64,000 nt of DNA from the NCBI GenBank assembly GCA_947174505.1, contig CAMWJF010000006.1, positions 47,302-111,301 on the forward strand. The letters are read 5' to 3'. The position numbers were made by a program, and so were the translations under genes. The DNA comes from an uncultured Lachnospiraceae bacterium (GTDB lineage Bacteria > Bacillota > Clostridia > Lachnospirales > Lachnospiraceae). A model generated the notes under the pieces. It searched no databases. It saw nothing but the letters and a program-made list of their open reading frames with translations, and was not told the DNA's origin. Positions 55,892 to 64,000 of the stretch are shown here, in pieces (the stretch's first letter is position 1; each line of letters starts with the position of its first letter).

Positions 55892-57253
55892 TCAGCCCAC
55901 GCTTATATCTTCGGTGGGATTCTTGATGATATTCTTTGTTTCCTTTTTTGTATTCAGCGCGATCATAAGAGAGATCGGGCCGACTCTGCCGAGATACATG
56001 GTTATGATGATAATAATTCTGCCCCATATATTCAGTTCGGATGTAAGGCTTCTTGTCAGACCCACGGTCGCGGCGGCGCTGACGGTCTCGTAGACGATGT
56101 CGAGGGAATCCGCGTCCATGACGGCGGACAGCAGCAGGGTTGCCGTAAACAGGATGATAAAGGCCATGCTCACCACGGCGACGGCCTTGCTGACAGCCTG
56201 TTTCGGGATGGTCCGGTGAAAGAGCTCCGCCTCGGAACGGGTTTTCATCGTGGCAAATGCAGAGGTAATCAGCACCGCGAAGGTTACCGTTTTAATACCG
56301 CCTGCAGTGCCCACCGGCGAGCCGCCGATAAACATCAGAAGCAGGGAGACGATGGCGGAGGCGTTTGTCAGATCCTCCTGCGGAATGGTGGCAAATCCTG
56401 CGGTTCTTGTAGTCACAGACTGAAACAGCGAGGCTTGCAGTTTGTCAAAAAGAGAAAAGCCGCCCATAGTCAGGGGATTGTTATATTCAAAGATAAAAAT
56501 GGCCACCGCTCCGGCAAGGATAAGGATGCCTGTGACGGAGAGGGCAATTTTACTGTGAAGGGTCAGGTTGGCGAAGCAATTCAGGCGTTGTTTCCGTATA
56601 TTTTTCGCAGCGCCCACAATATCCCACCAGACAATGTATCCGATGCCGCCGAAAACGATGAGCAGGATGGTTACGGTGTTGATAACGGGGTTATGGACAT
56701 AGTCACACAGGCTGTTTTCCGATATCACATCCATGCCCGCATTACAGAAAGCGGACACGGCGTTAAACAGGGAAATCCACACGCCTTTTACGCCAAATTC
56801 CGGCACAAATACCGTCATGTACAAAAGCGCGCCGGTTCCTTCCACCAGAAGCGTGCCTGCAATCACTTTTCGGATAAATTTTACCATGCCTGACAGGGTA
56901 TTTAAGTTGAAAGCGTCCTGAATCAGCATTCTGTCCCTGATACCGATTCTCCGGTGCAGGCTGATCATGAGTCCCGACATAATCGTGACGACGCCGAGCC
57001 CGCCGATCTGTATAAGAAAGAGGATGACGATCTGGCCGAAAAGGCTCCATGTGGAAAAGGTGGGGACGGTGACAAGACCCGTCACACAGATAGAGGTGGT
57101 TGCCGTAAAGAGCGCGTCTATATAGGGTACGGCTACGCCGTCCGCTGAGCTGAACGGCAGGGCCAGCAGCGCGCTTCCGGCCAGAATTGCCACCAGAAAG
57201 CTGAGCAGGATTGTCTGTGTTGTGGATAAATTCATGCGGAAAAATTTTTTCAT
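55892..57253 (-). CDS. TrkH/KtrB-family potassium uptake membrane protein
   Basis: 'TTSICVTGLVTV', 'FCNAGMDV', 'TRTAGFATI', 'FIGGSPVGTAGGIKT'. Confidence 0.93.
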   Translation of the reverse strand: MKKFFRMNLSTTQTILLSFLVAILAGSALLALPFSSADGVAVPYIDALFTATTSICVTGLVTVPTFSTWSLFGQIVILFLIQIGGLGVVTIMSGLMISLHRRIGIRDRMLIQDAFNLNTLSGMVKFIRKVIAGTLLVEGTGALLYMTVFVPEFGVKGVWISLFNAVSAFCNAGMDVISENSLCDYVHNPVINTVTILLIVFGGIGYIVWWDIVGAAKNIRKQRLNCFANLTLHSKIALSVTGILILAGAVAIFIFEYNNPLTMGGFSLFDKLQASLFQSVTTRTAGFATIPQEDLTNASAIVSLLLMFIGGSPVGTAGGIKTVTFAVLITSAFATMKTRSEAELFHRTIPKQAVSKAVAVVSMAFIILFTATLLLSAVMDADSLDIVYETVSAAATVGLTRSLTSELNIWGRIIIIITMYLGRVGPISLMIALNTKKETKNIIKNPTEDISVG

Positions 57254-57400
57254 GGGAAAGCCTTTCTATCAGTACAGATATAGTTTACGCTGTATTTTAT
57301 ACAATTTCAAGGGAATGTATAAAACTCGCCCCGCACGGAATTGACGACCGACGGTCGAAATGCTATATTTCCTTATTGAATAAGAGAGGAGCTTTTTTCT

Positions 57401-59974
57401 ATGGATAAGGAGCAAAACGAAAAAAAGGGCGGCAATCAGGCAATGATCAAAATCTGCGGATTCATTGTGGATAAACGGAATTTGTTTTTCCTGCTGTTTG
57501 GTATTTTGATCATTTTTTCAGCCGTTTCAAGAAACTGGGTTAACGTGGAGAACTCCATGTCCCATTACCTTCCGGATTCCACGGAGACGAAACAGGGTCT
57601 GGATCTGATGGAGCAGGAGTTTATTACATACGGAACCTGTGATGTGATGGTGGCAAATGTGTCCTATGAACAGGCGGAGTCTATCGGGCGGGATCTGGAG
57701 TTTATGCCGGGAGTATTCATGGTAGACTTTGACGATACGGAAGAACATTATTTTAACGGTTCTTCCTATTATAATGTCACTTTTGACTATGACGAGAAGG
57801 ACGACCAGTGTCTGGAAGTGCTGGAACGGGTGAAGGAAGAGCTTGACGGGTATGATTATTATCTGTCCACAACGCTTGGGGATATTGAGGCGGAGCTGAT
57901 CGCGGAGGAGATGAATGTCATTGTTGTTCTTGTGGCGTTCGTGGTGGTGACGGTGCTTCTGCTTACCTCACAGGCTTATGCGGAGGTGCCGGTTCTGCTG
58001 ATCACCTTTGTAGCGGCGGCGGTTCTGCAGATGGGTACGAACTTTGTTTTCGGCACGATTTCTTTTGTGTCCAATTCCGTGACGGTGGTGCTGCAGCTTG
58101 CGCTGTCGGTGGATTACGCCATTATCCTTTTGAACAGATATAAAGAGGAGCATGCCACGCTGGAATCCCGTGAGGCGATCATCATTGCCCTGAGTAAAGC
58201 GATTCCGGAAATCTGCGGCAGCTCCCTCACTACCATAGGCGGTCTGATTGCAATGGGCTTTATGCAGTATAAGATGGGGCCGGATCTGTCCATGTGCCTG
58301 ATTAAGTCCATCTTTTTGGCGCTGGGTTCTGTGTTCCTGCTGATGCCGGGTGTAATTATGCTGTTTTCAAAACTGATGGATACCACCAGACATAAGAATT
58401 TTATCCCGGACATTCCTTTTGTGGGTAAGATTGATTATGCGACGAGGTTTATTGTTGCACCGCTCTTTGTGCTTGTCATTATAGGGGCGTACACGGTTTC
58501 CAGTAAATGCCCCTATGTGTTCGGCGACAGTACGATTACGCCGCCGATCCAGAACAGTATCCAGAAGACGGAGGAGCTGCAGACGGAGAACTTCGGTGCC
58601 AGCAATATGGTTGCGCTGATTGTGCCTGCCGGAGACTATGAGAAGGAGGCGAAGCTGTTAGAGGAGCTGGAGGCCTGCCCGGAGGTGGACTACACGCAGG
58701 GGCTTGCCAATATTGAAGCGCTGGACGATTACTGCCTGACAGATAAGCTGACGCCCAGACAGTTTTCGGAGCTGATTGATCTGGATTATGAGGTGGCGGA
58801 GCTGGTATATGCGGCTTACGCCGTAAATGATGAGGATTATGCCAAGGTGGTTAACGGTCTTCCCGAATATAAGGTGTCCCTGATTGATATGTTTATGTTT
58901 GTCCACGACGAGGTGGAGGAAGGGTACGTCACACTCGAGGATGATCTGCAGGATACGCTGGACGACGCGTTTGACGCCATGAATTTTGCCAAGAACCAGT
59001 TACAGGGCGAGAATTACAGTCGTATGTTGGTATTTCTGACGCTTCCTGAGGAGAGTGAGGAAACGTTCGCTTTTCTTGACAGGATGCATGAAATTGCGGA
59101 GAAGTATTATCCAAACGGCAGGGTGCTCGTATGCGGCGAGTCCGTGAGCCAGTATGATCTGCAAAAGACTTTTGGCCGCGATAATCTGGTAAATAACGTG
59201 GTATCCATTCTGGCCGTGCTGGTAGTGCTTCTGTTCACCTTCAAGTCGGCTGGTATGCCGGTGCTTCTGATTGCGGTGATCCAGGGCTGTATCTGGCTTA
59301 ACTTTTCGATCCCGGCGCTGCAGCATGACAATATTTTCTTCATGTCCTATCTGATCGTCAGCTCGATCCAGATGGGTGCGAATATTGATTATGCCATTGT
59401 CATTGCCGGCAGATACATGGAGCTTCGCAAGACAAACGGCAGGAGACAGTCCATCATAGATTCCATGAATCAGGCGTTCCCGACGATTATTACTTCGGGA
59501 ACCATGATGGTGGTGGCGGGATTTCTGATCGGCAAGCTGACCTCCAATGCGGCGATCTTCGGCATTGGAAAGTGTCTGGGAAGAGGTACCTCCATTTCCA
59601 TTCTGGTGACCATGTTTGTCCTGCCCCAGATCCTGCTGGTGGGCGATAAGATTATCGAGAAGACGGCCTTTGTCATGAATATGCCGATCCGCACGAAGAA
59701 TGTGACCGGGCTGATGAGAGTGGACGGTCTGGTGCGCGGCAGGATAGAAGGAACTGTAACAGGCAGCATGAGCGCCATTGTCAGAGGTAACGTGAGCGCT
59801 TATGTGGAGGCCGGAGATGTAACGGAACTTACGGAGGAGGAATACAGGCAGTTGACGGAGACGGTATCGGAAGAGATGGCGAGCAGGCGGCAGCCGGAAA
59901 TTGGAGTCAGAGATACATCGGATCGGGAAATGTCTGAACAGGATAAGAGCAGGGAGGTGGCTGATAATGAGTAA
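57401..59974 (+). CDS. MMPL/RND-family transporter
   Basis: ~12 TM segments, duplicated layout, 'LSVDYAIILLNRYKEE' and 'GANIDYAIVIAGRYMELR'. Confidence 0.9.
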   Translation: MDKEQNEKKGGNQAMIKICGFIVDKRNLFFLLFGILIIFSAVSRNWVNVENSMSHYLPDSTETKQGLDLMEQEFITYGTCDVMVANVSYEQAESIGRDLEFMPGVFMVDFDDTEEHYFNGSSYYNVTFDYDEKDDQCLEVLERVKEELDGYDYYLSTTLGDIEAELIAEEMNVIVVLVAFVVVTVLLLTSQAYAEVPVLLITFVAAAVLQMGTNFVFGTISFVSNSVTVVLQLALSVDYAIILLNRYKEEHATLESREAIIIALSKAIPEICGSSLTTIGGLIAMGFMQYKMGPDLSMCLIKSIFLALGSVFLLMPGVIMLFSKLMDTTRHKNFIPDIPFVGKIDYATRFIVAPLFVLVIIGAYTVSSKCPYVFGDSTITPPIQNSIQKTEELQTENFGASNMVALIVPAGDYEKEAKLLEELEACPEVDYTQGLANIEALDDYCLTDKLTPRQFSELIDLDYEVAELVYAAYAVNDEDYAKVVNGLPEYKVSLIDMFMFVHDEVEEGYVTLEDDLQDTLDDAFDAMNFAKNQLQGENYSRMLVFLTLPEESEETFAFLDRMHEIAEKYYPNGRVLVCGESVSQYDLQKTFGRDNLVNNVVSILAVLVVLLFTFKSAGMPVLLIAVIQGCIWLNFSIPALQHDNIFFMSYLIVSSIQMGANIDYAIVIAGRYMELRKTNGRRQSIIDSMNQAFPTIITSGTMMVVAGFLIGKLTSNAAIFGIGKCLGRGTSISILVTMFVLPQILLVGDKIIEKTAFVMNMPIRTKNVTGLMRVDGLVRGRIEGTVTGSMSAIVRGNVSAYVEAGDVTELTEEEYRQLTETVSEEMASRRQPEIGVRDTSDREMSEQDKSREVADNE

Positions 59975-62900
59975 AAGAAGAGTGACGGCCCTGTTGCTTT
60001 CCGCAGCCGTAGTTTTGAGCGCTTTTCCGGTATCGTCTGTGTCGGCGTTAGAGGAAAATCCGCAGACAGAGGCGGAGAAAGAAGCGGAAGCGGAAAAAAG
60101 GGCAGAGGGTAGAGAAAAGGATACAGAGGAGAGCGGCGAGGAAGAGGTCGCCAGCGTGGAGGATGCCAAAGAGACGATTGCTTCTTACAAAAATGAGGAA
60201 ATAGAATGGGAAGAGGTTTATATAAATGATGCGGAGGGTTTGAAAAACTTTTCCAGGGACTGCTGGCTGGATACATGGTCACAGAACAAAAAGGTGTATT
60301 TGACGGCAGATATAGACCTGGCTGGGGAGAACTTTGTCTCCATACCGACTTTCGGCGGGTATTTTGACGGGCAGGGACATACAGTCAGCGGATTTTTTGT
60401 GCATAAGCCGGTTTCTTATGTGGGACTTTTTAATTACACGCAGGAAACGGCGGTTATTGCCAATCTGAAGGTAGAGGGAACGGTCAGGCCGACAGGGAAA
60501 CAGATGGTGGTAGGCGGTATCGTGGGGGATAACAGCGGCATCCTGTTAAACTGTGTCTTTGACGGTGTTGTGGAGGCCAACGATTATGTGGGCGGTATCA
60601 CTGGCTACAATGAGATCAGCGGCGTACTGATGGACAGCGAGGCGAAGGGGACGATCACGGGCGCACATTATACGGGCGGCATAGCGGGCGATAACGTCGG
60701 CAATATTGTAGGGTGTCTCAATCGGGCGGACGTCAATATTTCCAGTGAGGATAAAGCAAAATCGCTGGAAGATATCGATTTCGGACAGTATACGGCAGGC
60801 CTTTTAGGCTCTCTCGAAGGGGGCGCTGACGAGAAGGGCGAAAAGCTTTCCACCACGGAAAATACGGTGGATACAGGCGGCATAGCAGGTCTTTCCACAG
60901 GAATTATACAAAGCTGTGTAAACGAGGGCGTGATCGGTTACGAGCATGTGGGCTATAACGTAGGCGGCATAGTGGGCAGACAGTCCGGATATGTGTATTC
61001 CTGCGTGAACAAGGGAAAGATATACGGACGTAAGGATGTGGGCGGCATTGTCGGGCAGGCGGAACCGTACATAGCGGTGGATCTGTCGGAGGATATTGTA
61101 CTGCAGCTGTCGGATCATATTGATACCATGCATGACCAGATCGACAAGATGCTGAATGATGCGGGCGACCGTTCGGATATCCTTTCCAACAGATTGTCAG
61201 TGATCCGGGATTTCGCGGACAGGGCGCTTGACGATACCTATGCTCTGGCGGACAGGACGGCGGAGTGGACGGACAGCATGATGGACTCCGTCAACGAGGC
61301 GGTGAGCCGTTTTGACTATGTGCTGGATGAGACGGCAAGGGACGGCGGTGTGATCGACCATGCTTCAGATGCGGCGGAGGATGTGAAGGATGCCGCCGGG
61401 AAACTGGAAGATATGGTAAACTCCATGGATCTCTACAAATATATGACGCCGGAGGAAAGAGAGGCGTATGACCGGGCAAAGAAGGCAATCGAGGAGGCCG
61501 GGAAGCAGCATGCCGAGGATGTGGCAAAGGCTACGGAGGCTTATGAAAATTATTATATCGATAAAGCAAGAAGTGAAGATACGACCTATGAGTATGATTT
61601 AAAGCCGGTGACTGAGTCGGGAGTGGATGCCGGGTGGGGAGGTCCTTTTAGTGAGAGTGATGTGCCGGAAAAATATATAGGCATTACCGGATGGGTACAT
61701 TATGACAGCGGTACCGGTGAGACAAGAGAATTTCCGCTTACGGACGGCAGCCCGCAGGCTGAGGCGGATCGTCAGGTGCAGGAAAAGGCGGCGGAGCAAA
61801 TGTCGGCAAATGCCCGTCAGATAGCGGAAGAAGCCGGTAAGTACGCAGATAAGCAGTACAGCGATGCAAACGGCGGCAGTTACGCAGATGACATGCGCAA
61901 ATATCTGGAGATCATGACGGATATCGCATCCAGACACGCGGACGAGATGACGGATGATGCGAAGAAGCAGCTGCGGTCTGCCGCTTCTTCTGCAAAGGAT
62001 GCCGCGGAAAATCTGGAGGATATGGGGGATGAGACGAAGGAGATCCTGACGACTTTAAATGATAAGCCGGATATCAGCTTTCCGAGGCTGGGGGACGACT
62101 ACCGTTCCACCACGGGGAGCCTCAACTCCAACTTAAAAAATATTTCGGAAAACATGGGTTACTTAAATGACGAGATGTCTTCGTCAGGAGACCTTATTGG
62201 GGATGATCTGTCGGCTATCAACGACCAGTTCAGCGAGATTATGCTGCTGTATACGGATGCGCTGGACGGGGTGCTGGATATGGACTATTCCGACAGATAC
62301 GAGGACGAGTCGCGGGAGAATGCGGAGGAGAGTATGGACGCCACCATTGCCAACTGTACCAACGGCGGCAGTGTGGAGGCGGATCTGAATGTGTCAGGCA
62401 TCGCGGGGACTATGGCGATCGAGTATGATTTTGACTTGGAGAGCGATATTACGGGACTGGATGAGGCAAGGGCGAATTCGACCTTTCTCACCAAATGCGT
62501 GCTCAGGCAGAATGTGAATCAGGCGAAGGTGACCGCGCAGAAGAGTTATGTAGGTGGTATATGCGGCCTACAGGAGATGGGCATGGTGCTTCGCTGTGAG
62601 AATTACGGCAGGATTGAGAGCACGGCAGGCGATTATGTAGGCGGTATAGCAGGACAGTCATTGTCCCATATCAAACAAAGTTATGCCAAGTGTACAGTGG
62701 CAGGCGGGGAGTATGTGGCCGGGATCACCGGTTGGGGAAACGGGATTGAAAGCTGTCTGTCTATGGTAAAAGTGAAAGAGGCGGAGGCTTTTGTGGGCGC
62801 CATAGCAGGTAAGGTTTCAGACAAAGCTGAGGTTGCGGGTAACTACTTCGTATCGGATGAAATTGCGGGTATCGACCGCATCAGCTATAGCGGCAAGGCG

Positions 62901-63677
62901 GAGCCGGTAAGCTACCAGACTCTTTTGCAGACGGAAGGGCTTCCTGCAAACTTCCGTAAGATGAAGATTACTTTTTATGCCGACGATGAGGAAGTGGGCG
63001 CGGCTGAATGTTCTTATGGCGGCAGCGTGGCACTGGAAAAATACCCGAATATTCCTGTGAAGGAAGGCTTCTATGCGGACTGGGATAATAAGGAGCTTAC
63101 AAATGTCAGACTGGACGAGGATGTGTCGGTAGAGTATGTGCGGTATTTAACGACGCTGGCGGGGAGCTGGATACGGGATAACGGGCAGTCGTCTCTTCTG
63201 GCGGACGGCCGGTTTCTTCAGGAGGATGAGCTGGCTGTGGAGAAGCTGGATGTGAATGCGGCGGACGTGGCGCTGCCGGGAGACGGGGCAGCCGGAGAAC
63301 TGACTGAGTGCTGGCAGATTGTTATTCCCGATGACGGCGCTTCGGCTCACCAGATCCGTTATCAGGCACCGAAAGGACAGACGGAAGGTGTGGAGATTTA
63401 TGTGCAGGACAGCGCCGGATGGAGAAAGGTCGAGACGGAACTTATGGGCATTTACCATCTCTTCTCTGCGGAAGGCAGCAACGTGAAGATTGCGGTCAGT
63501 GTGACCGAGAAGGGGATTATGGATTATATGGTCTATATCGCGGCCGGTGTTACTGCTGTGATTCTGCTGATCGTGCTGTTTGTACATAAGAAACGGAAAA
63601 AGCGGCATATCCGAAAGACGGAGACTGGCGGAGAAAGTGGGCACGGCGCAGAAATTGCGGAGAAAGAAACGGAATAG
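59967..63677 (+). CDS. Large surface protein: GLUG-type repeats interrupted by a coiled-coil region, C-terminal TM and basic tail
   Basis: Signal peptide 'VTALLLSAAVVLSAFPVSSVSA'; repeats 'VGGIVGDNSGILLNC', 'YVGGITGYNE', 'YTGGIAGDNVG'; C-terminal 'MVYIAAGVTAVILLIVLFVHKKRKKRH'. Confidence 0.85.
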   Translation: MSKRRVTALLLSAAVVLSAFPVSSVSALEENPQTEAEKEAEAEKRAEGREKDTEESGEEEVASVEDAKETIASYKNEEIEWEEVYINDAEGLKNFSRDCWLDTWSQNKKVYLTADIDLAGENFVSIPTFGGYFDGQGHTVSGFFVHKPVSYVGLFNYTQETAVIANLKVEGTVRPTGKQMVVGGIVGDNSGILLNCVFDGVVEANDYVGGITGYNEISGVLMDSEAKGTITGAHYTGGIAGDNVGNIVGCLNRADVNISSEDKAKSLEDIDFGQYTAGLLGSLEGGADEKGEKLSTTENTVDTGGIAGLSTGIIQSCVNEGVIGYEHVGYNVGGIVGRQSGYVYSCVNKGKIYGRKDVGGIVGQAEPYIAVDLSEDIVLQLSDHIDTMHDQIDKMLNDAGDRSDILSNRLSVIRDFADRALDDTYALADRTAEWTDSMMDSVNEAVSRFDYVLDETARDGGVIDHASDAAEDVKDAAGKLEDMVNSMDLYKYMTPEEREAYDRAKKAIEEAGKQHAEDVAKATEAYENYYIDKARSEDTTYEYDLKPVTESGVDAGWGGPFSESDVPEKYIGITGWVHYDSGTGETREFPLTDGSPQAEADRQVQEKAAEQMSANARQIAEEAGKYADKQYSDANGGSYADDMRKYLEIMTDIASRHADEMTDDAKKQLRSAASSAKDAAENLEDMGDETKEILTTLNDKPDISFPRLGDDYRSTTGSLNSNLKNISENMGYLNDEMSSSGDLIGDDLSAINDQFSEIMLLYTDALDGVLDMDYSDRYEDESRENAEESMDATIANCTNGGSVEADLNVSGIAGTMAIEYDFDLESDITGLDEARANSTFLTKCVLRQNVNQAKVTAQKSYVGGICGLQEMGMVLRCENYGRIESTAGDYVGGIAGQSLSHIKQSYAKCTVAGGEYVAGITGWGNGIESCLSMVKVKEAEAFVGAIAGKVSDKAEVAGNYFVSDEIAGIDRISYSGKAEPVSYQTLLQTEGLPANFRKMKITFYADDEEVGAAECSYGGSVALEKYPNIPVKEGFYADWDNKELTNVRLDEDVSVEYVRYLTTLAGSWIRDNGQSSLLADGRFLQEDELAVEKLDVNAADVALPGDGAAGELTECWQIVIPDDGASAHQIRYQAPKGQTEGVEIYVQDSAGWRKVETELMGIYHLFSAEGSNVKIAVSVTEKGIMDYMVYIAAGVTAVILLIVLFVHKKRKKRHIRKTETGGESGHGAEIAEKETE

Positions 63678-63727
63678 ACTTTTATATGATCCGGCAAAGC
63701 ATGAATCGAATAGGTAATATTGGAAGA

Positions 63728-63759
63728 GGGAGCATATCTTGTGAGGTATGCTCCCTTTT
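63728..63759. terminator. Bidirectional Rho-independent terminator between convergent genes
   Basis: GGGAGCATA...TATGCTCCC followed by TTTT. Confidence 0.75.
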
Positions 63760-63763
63760 GGGC

Positions 63764-64000
63764 TTATTTGCCCTGTGCTTTCAGTGCTTCGATTTCCGCC
63801 CGCAGTTGCTGGATCTGGGCATCCCGTTCGGCGAGAGCCAGCCGGTCCTGCTCAATCTTGCGCTCATAGTTACGCCGGTCCTGTTCATGCTCCAGCCGGT
63901 CCTGCTCAATCTTGCGCTCATAGTTTCGCAGATCCTGTTCATGCTCCAGCCGGTCCTGCTCAATCTTGCGCTCATAGTTTCGTAGGTCCTGATAATACTC
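63764..64000 (-). CDS. C-terminal coiled-coil part of a protein extending past the window
   Basis: Minus strand reads 'EYYQDLRNYERKIEQDRLEHEQDLRNYERKIEQDRLEHEQDRRNYERKIEQDRLALAERDAQIQQLRAEIEALKAQGK*'; not in ORF track because start is outside. Confidence 0.85.
   Translation of the reverse strand, partial: EYYQDLRNYERKIEQDRLEHEQDLRNYERKIEQDRLEHEQDRRNYERKIEQDRLALAERDAQIQQLRAEIEALKAQGK
63841..64000. repeat. 54-bp tandem repeat, about three copies
   Basis: GCCGGTCCTGCTCAATCTTGCGCTCATAGTT at 63841, 63895 and 63949. Confidence 0.95.

Noticed and set aside
63841-64000. Short regularly spaced repeats resembling a CRISPR array
   Set aside because: Period 54 bp with no unique spacers; the repeats are coding coiled-coil on the minus strand.
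1-64000. tRNA/rRNA genes and CRISPR arrays
   Set aside because: None recognised on reading; tRNAs cannot be excluded without a covariance-model scan.

Overview
Firmicutes (Lachnospiraceae-like) chromosomal window, read by eye without searches; product names are family-level recognitions. Layout: (1) 0-5.1 kb, cell-wall glycopolymer genes (TarI/TarJ-like pair, two membrane acyltransferases, a polytopic glycosyltransferase-like protein). (2) 5.3-8.8 kb, a truncated DNA-methyltransferase-like ORF, a stand-alone receiver protein and an AAA-ATPase/PD-(D/E)XK protein. (3) 8.9-13.4 kb, an HtrA-like protein that has lost all three catalytic residues, YhaM, and an RlmD-type methyltransferase with a C-terminal extension. 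(4) 13.5-24 kb, a mobile-element graveyard: RhuM, large serine recombinase, recombinase and IS remnants, Phd-Doc, an orphan RHS toxin tip with DUF4279-like immunity gene, and Fic. (5) 24.2-32.4 kb, one ~2700-aa secreted protein gene whose predicted promoter has a G10 tract between -35 and -10. (6) 32.5-39.5 kb, toxin-antitoxin genes, a LysM lipoprotein, a zeta-like kinase and integrase/HsdR scars. (7) 39.5-55 kb, two sugar-uptake/catabolism loci; the second has a single permease that looks like an in-frame LplB/LplC chimera. (8) 55-64 kb, KtrAB/TrkAH-like pair, an MMPL exporter overlapping a GLUG-repeat surface protein, and a repeat-containing partial gene. The strongest candidates for something new are two G10 tracts that look like phase-variation switches: one translational (acyltransferase, 4.1 kb) and one in a promoter (giant surface protein, 24.2 kb).
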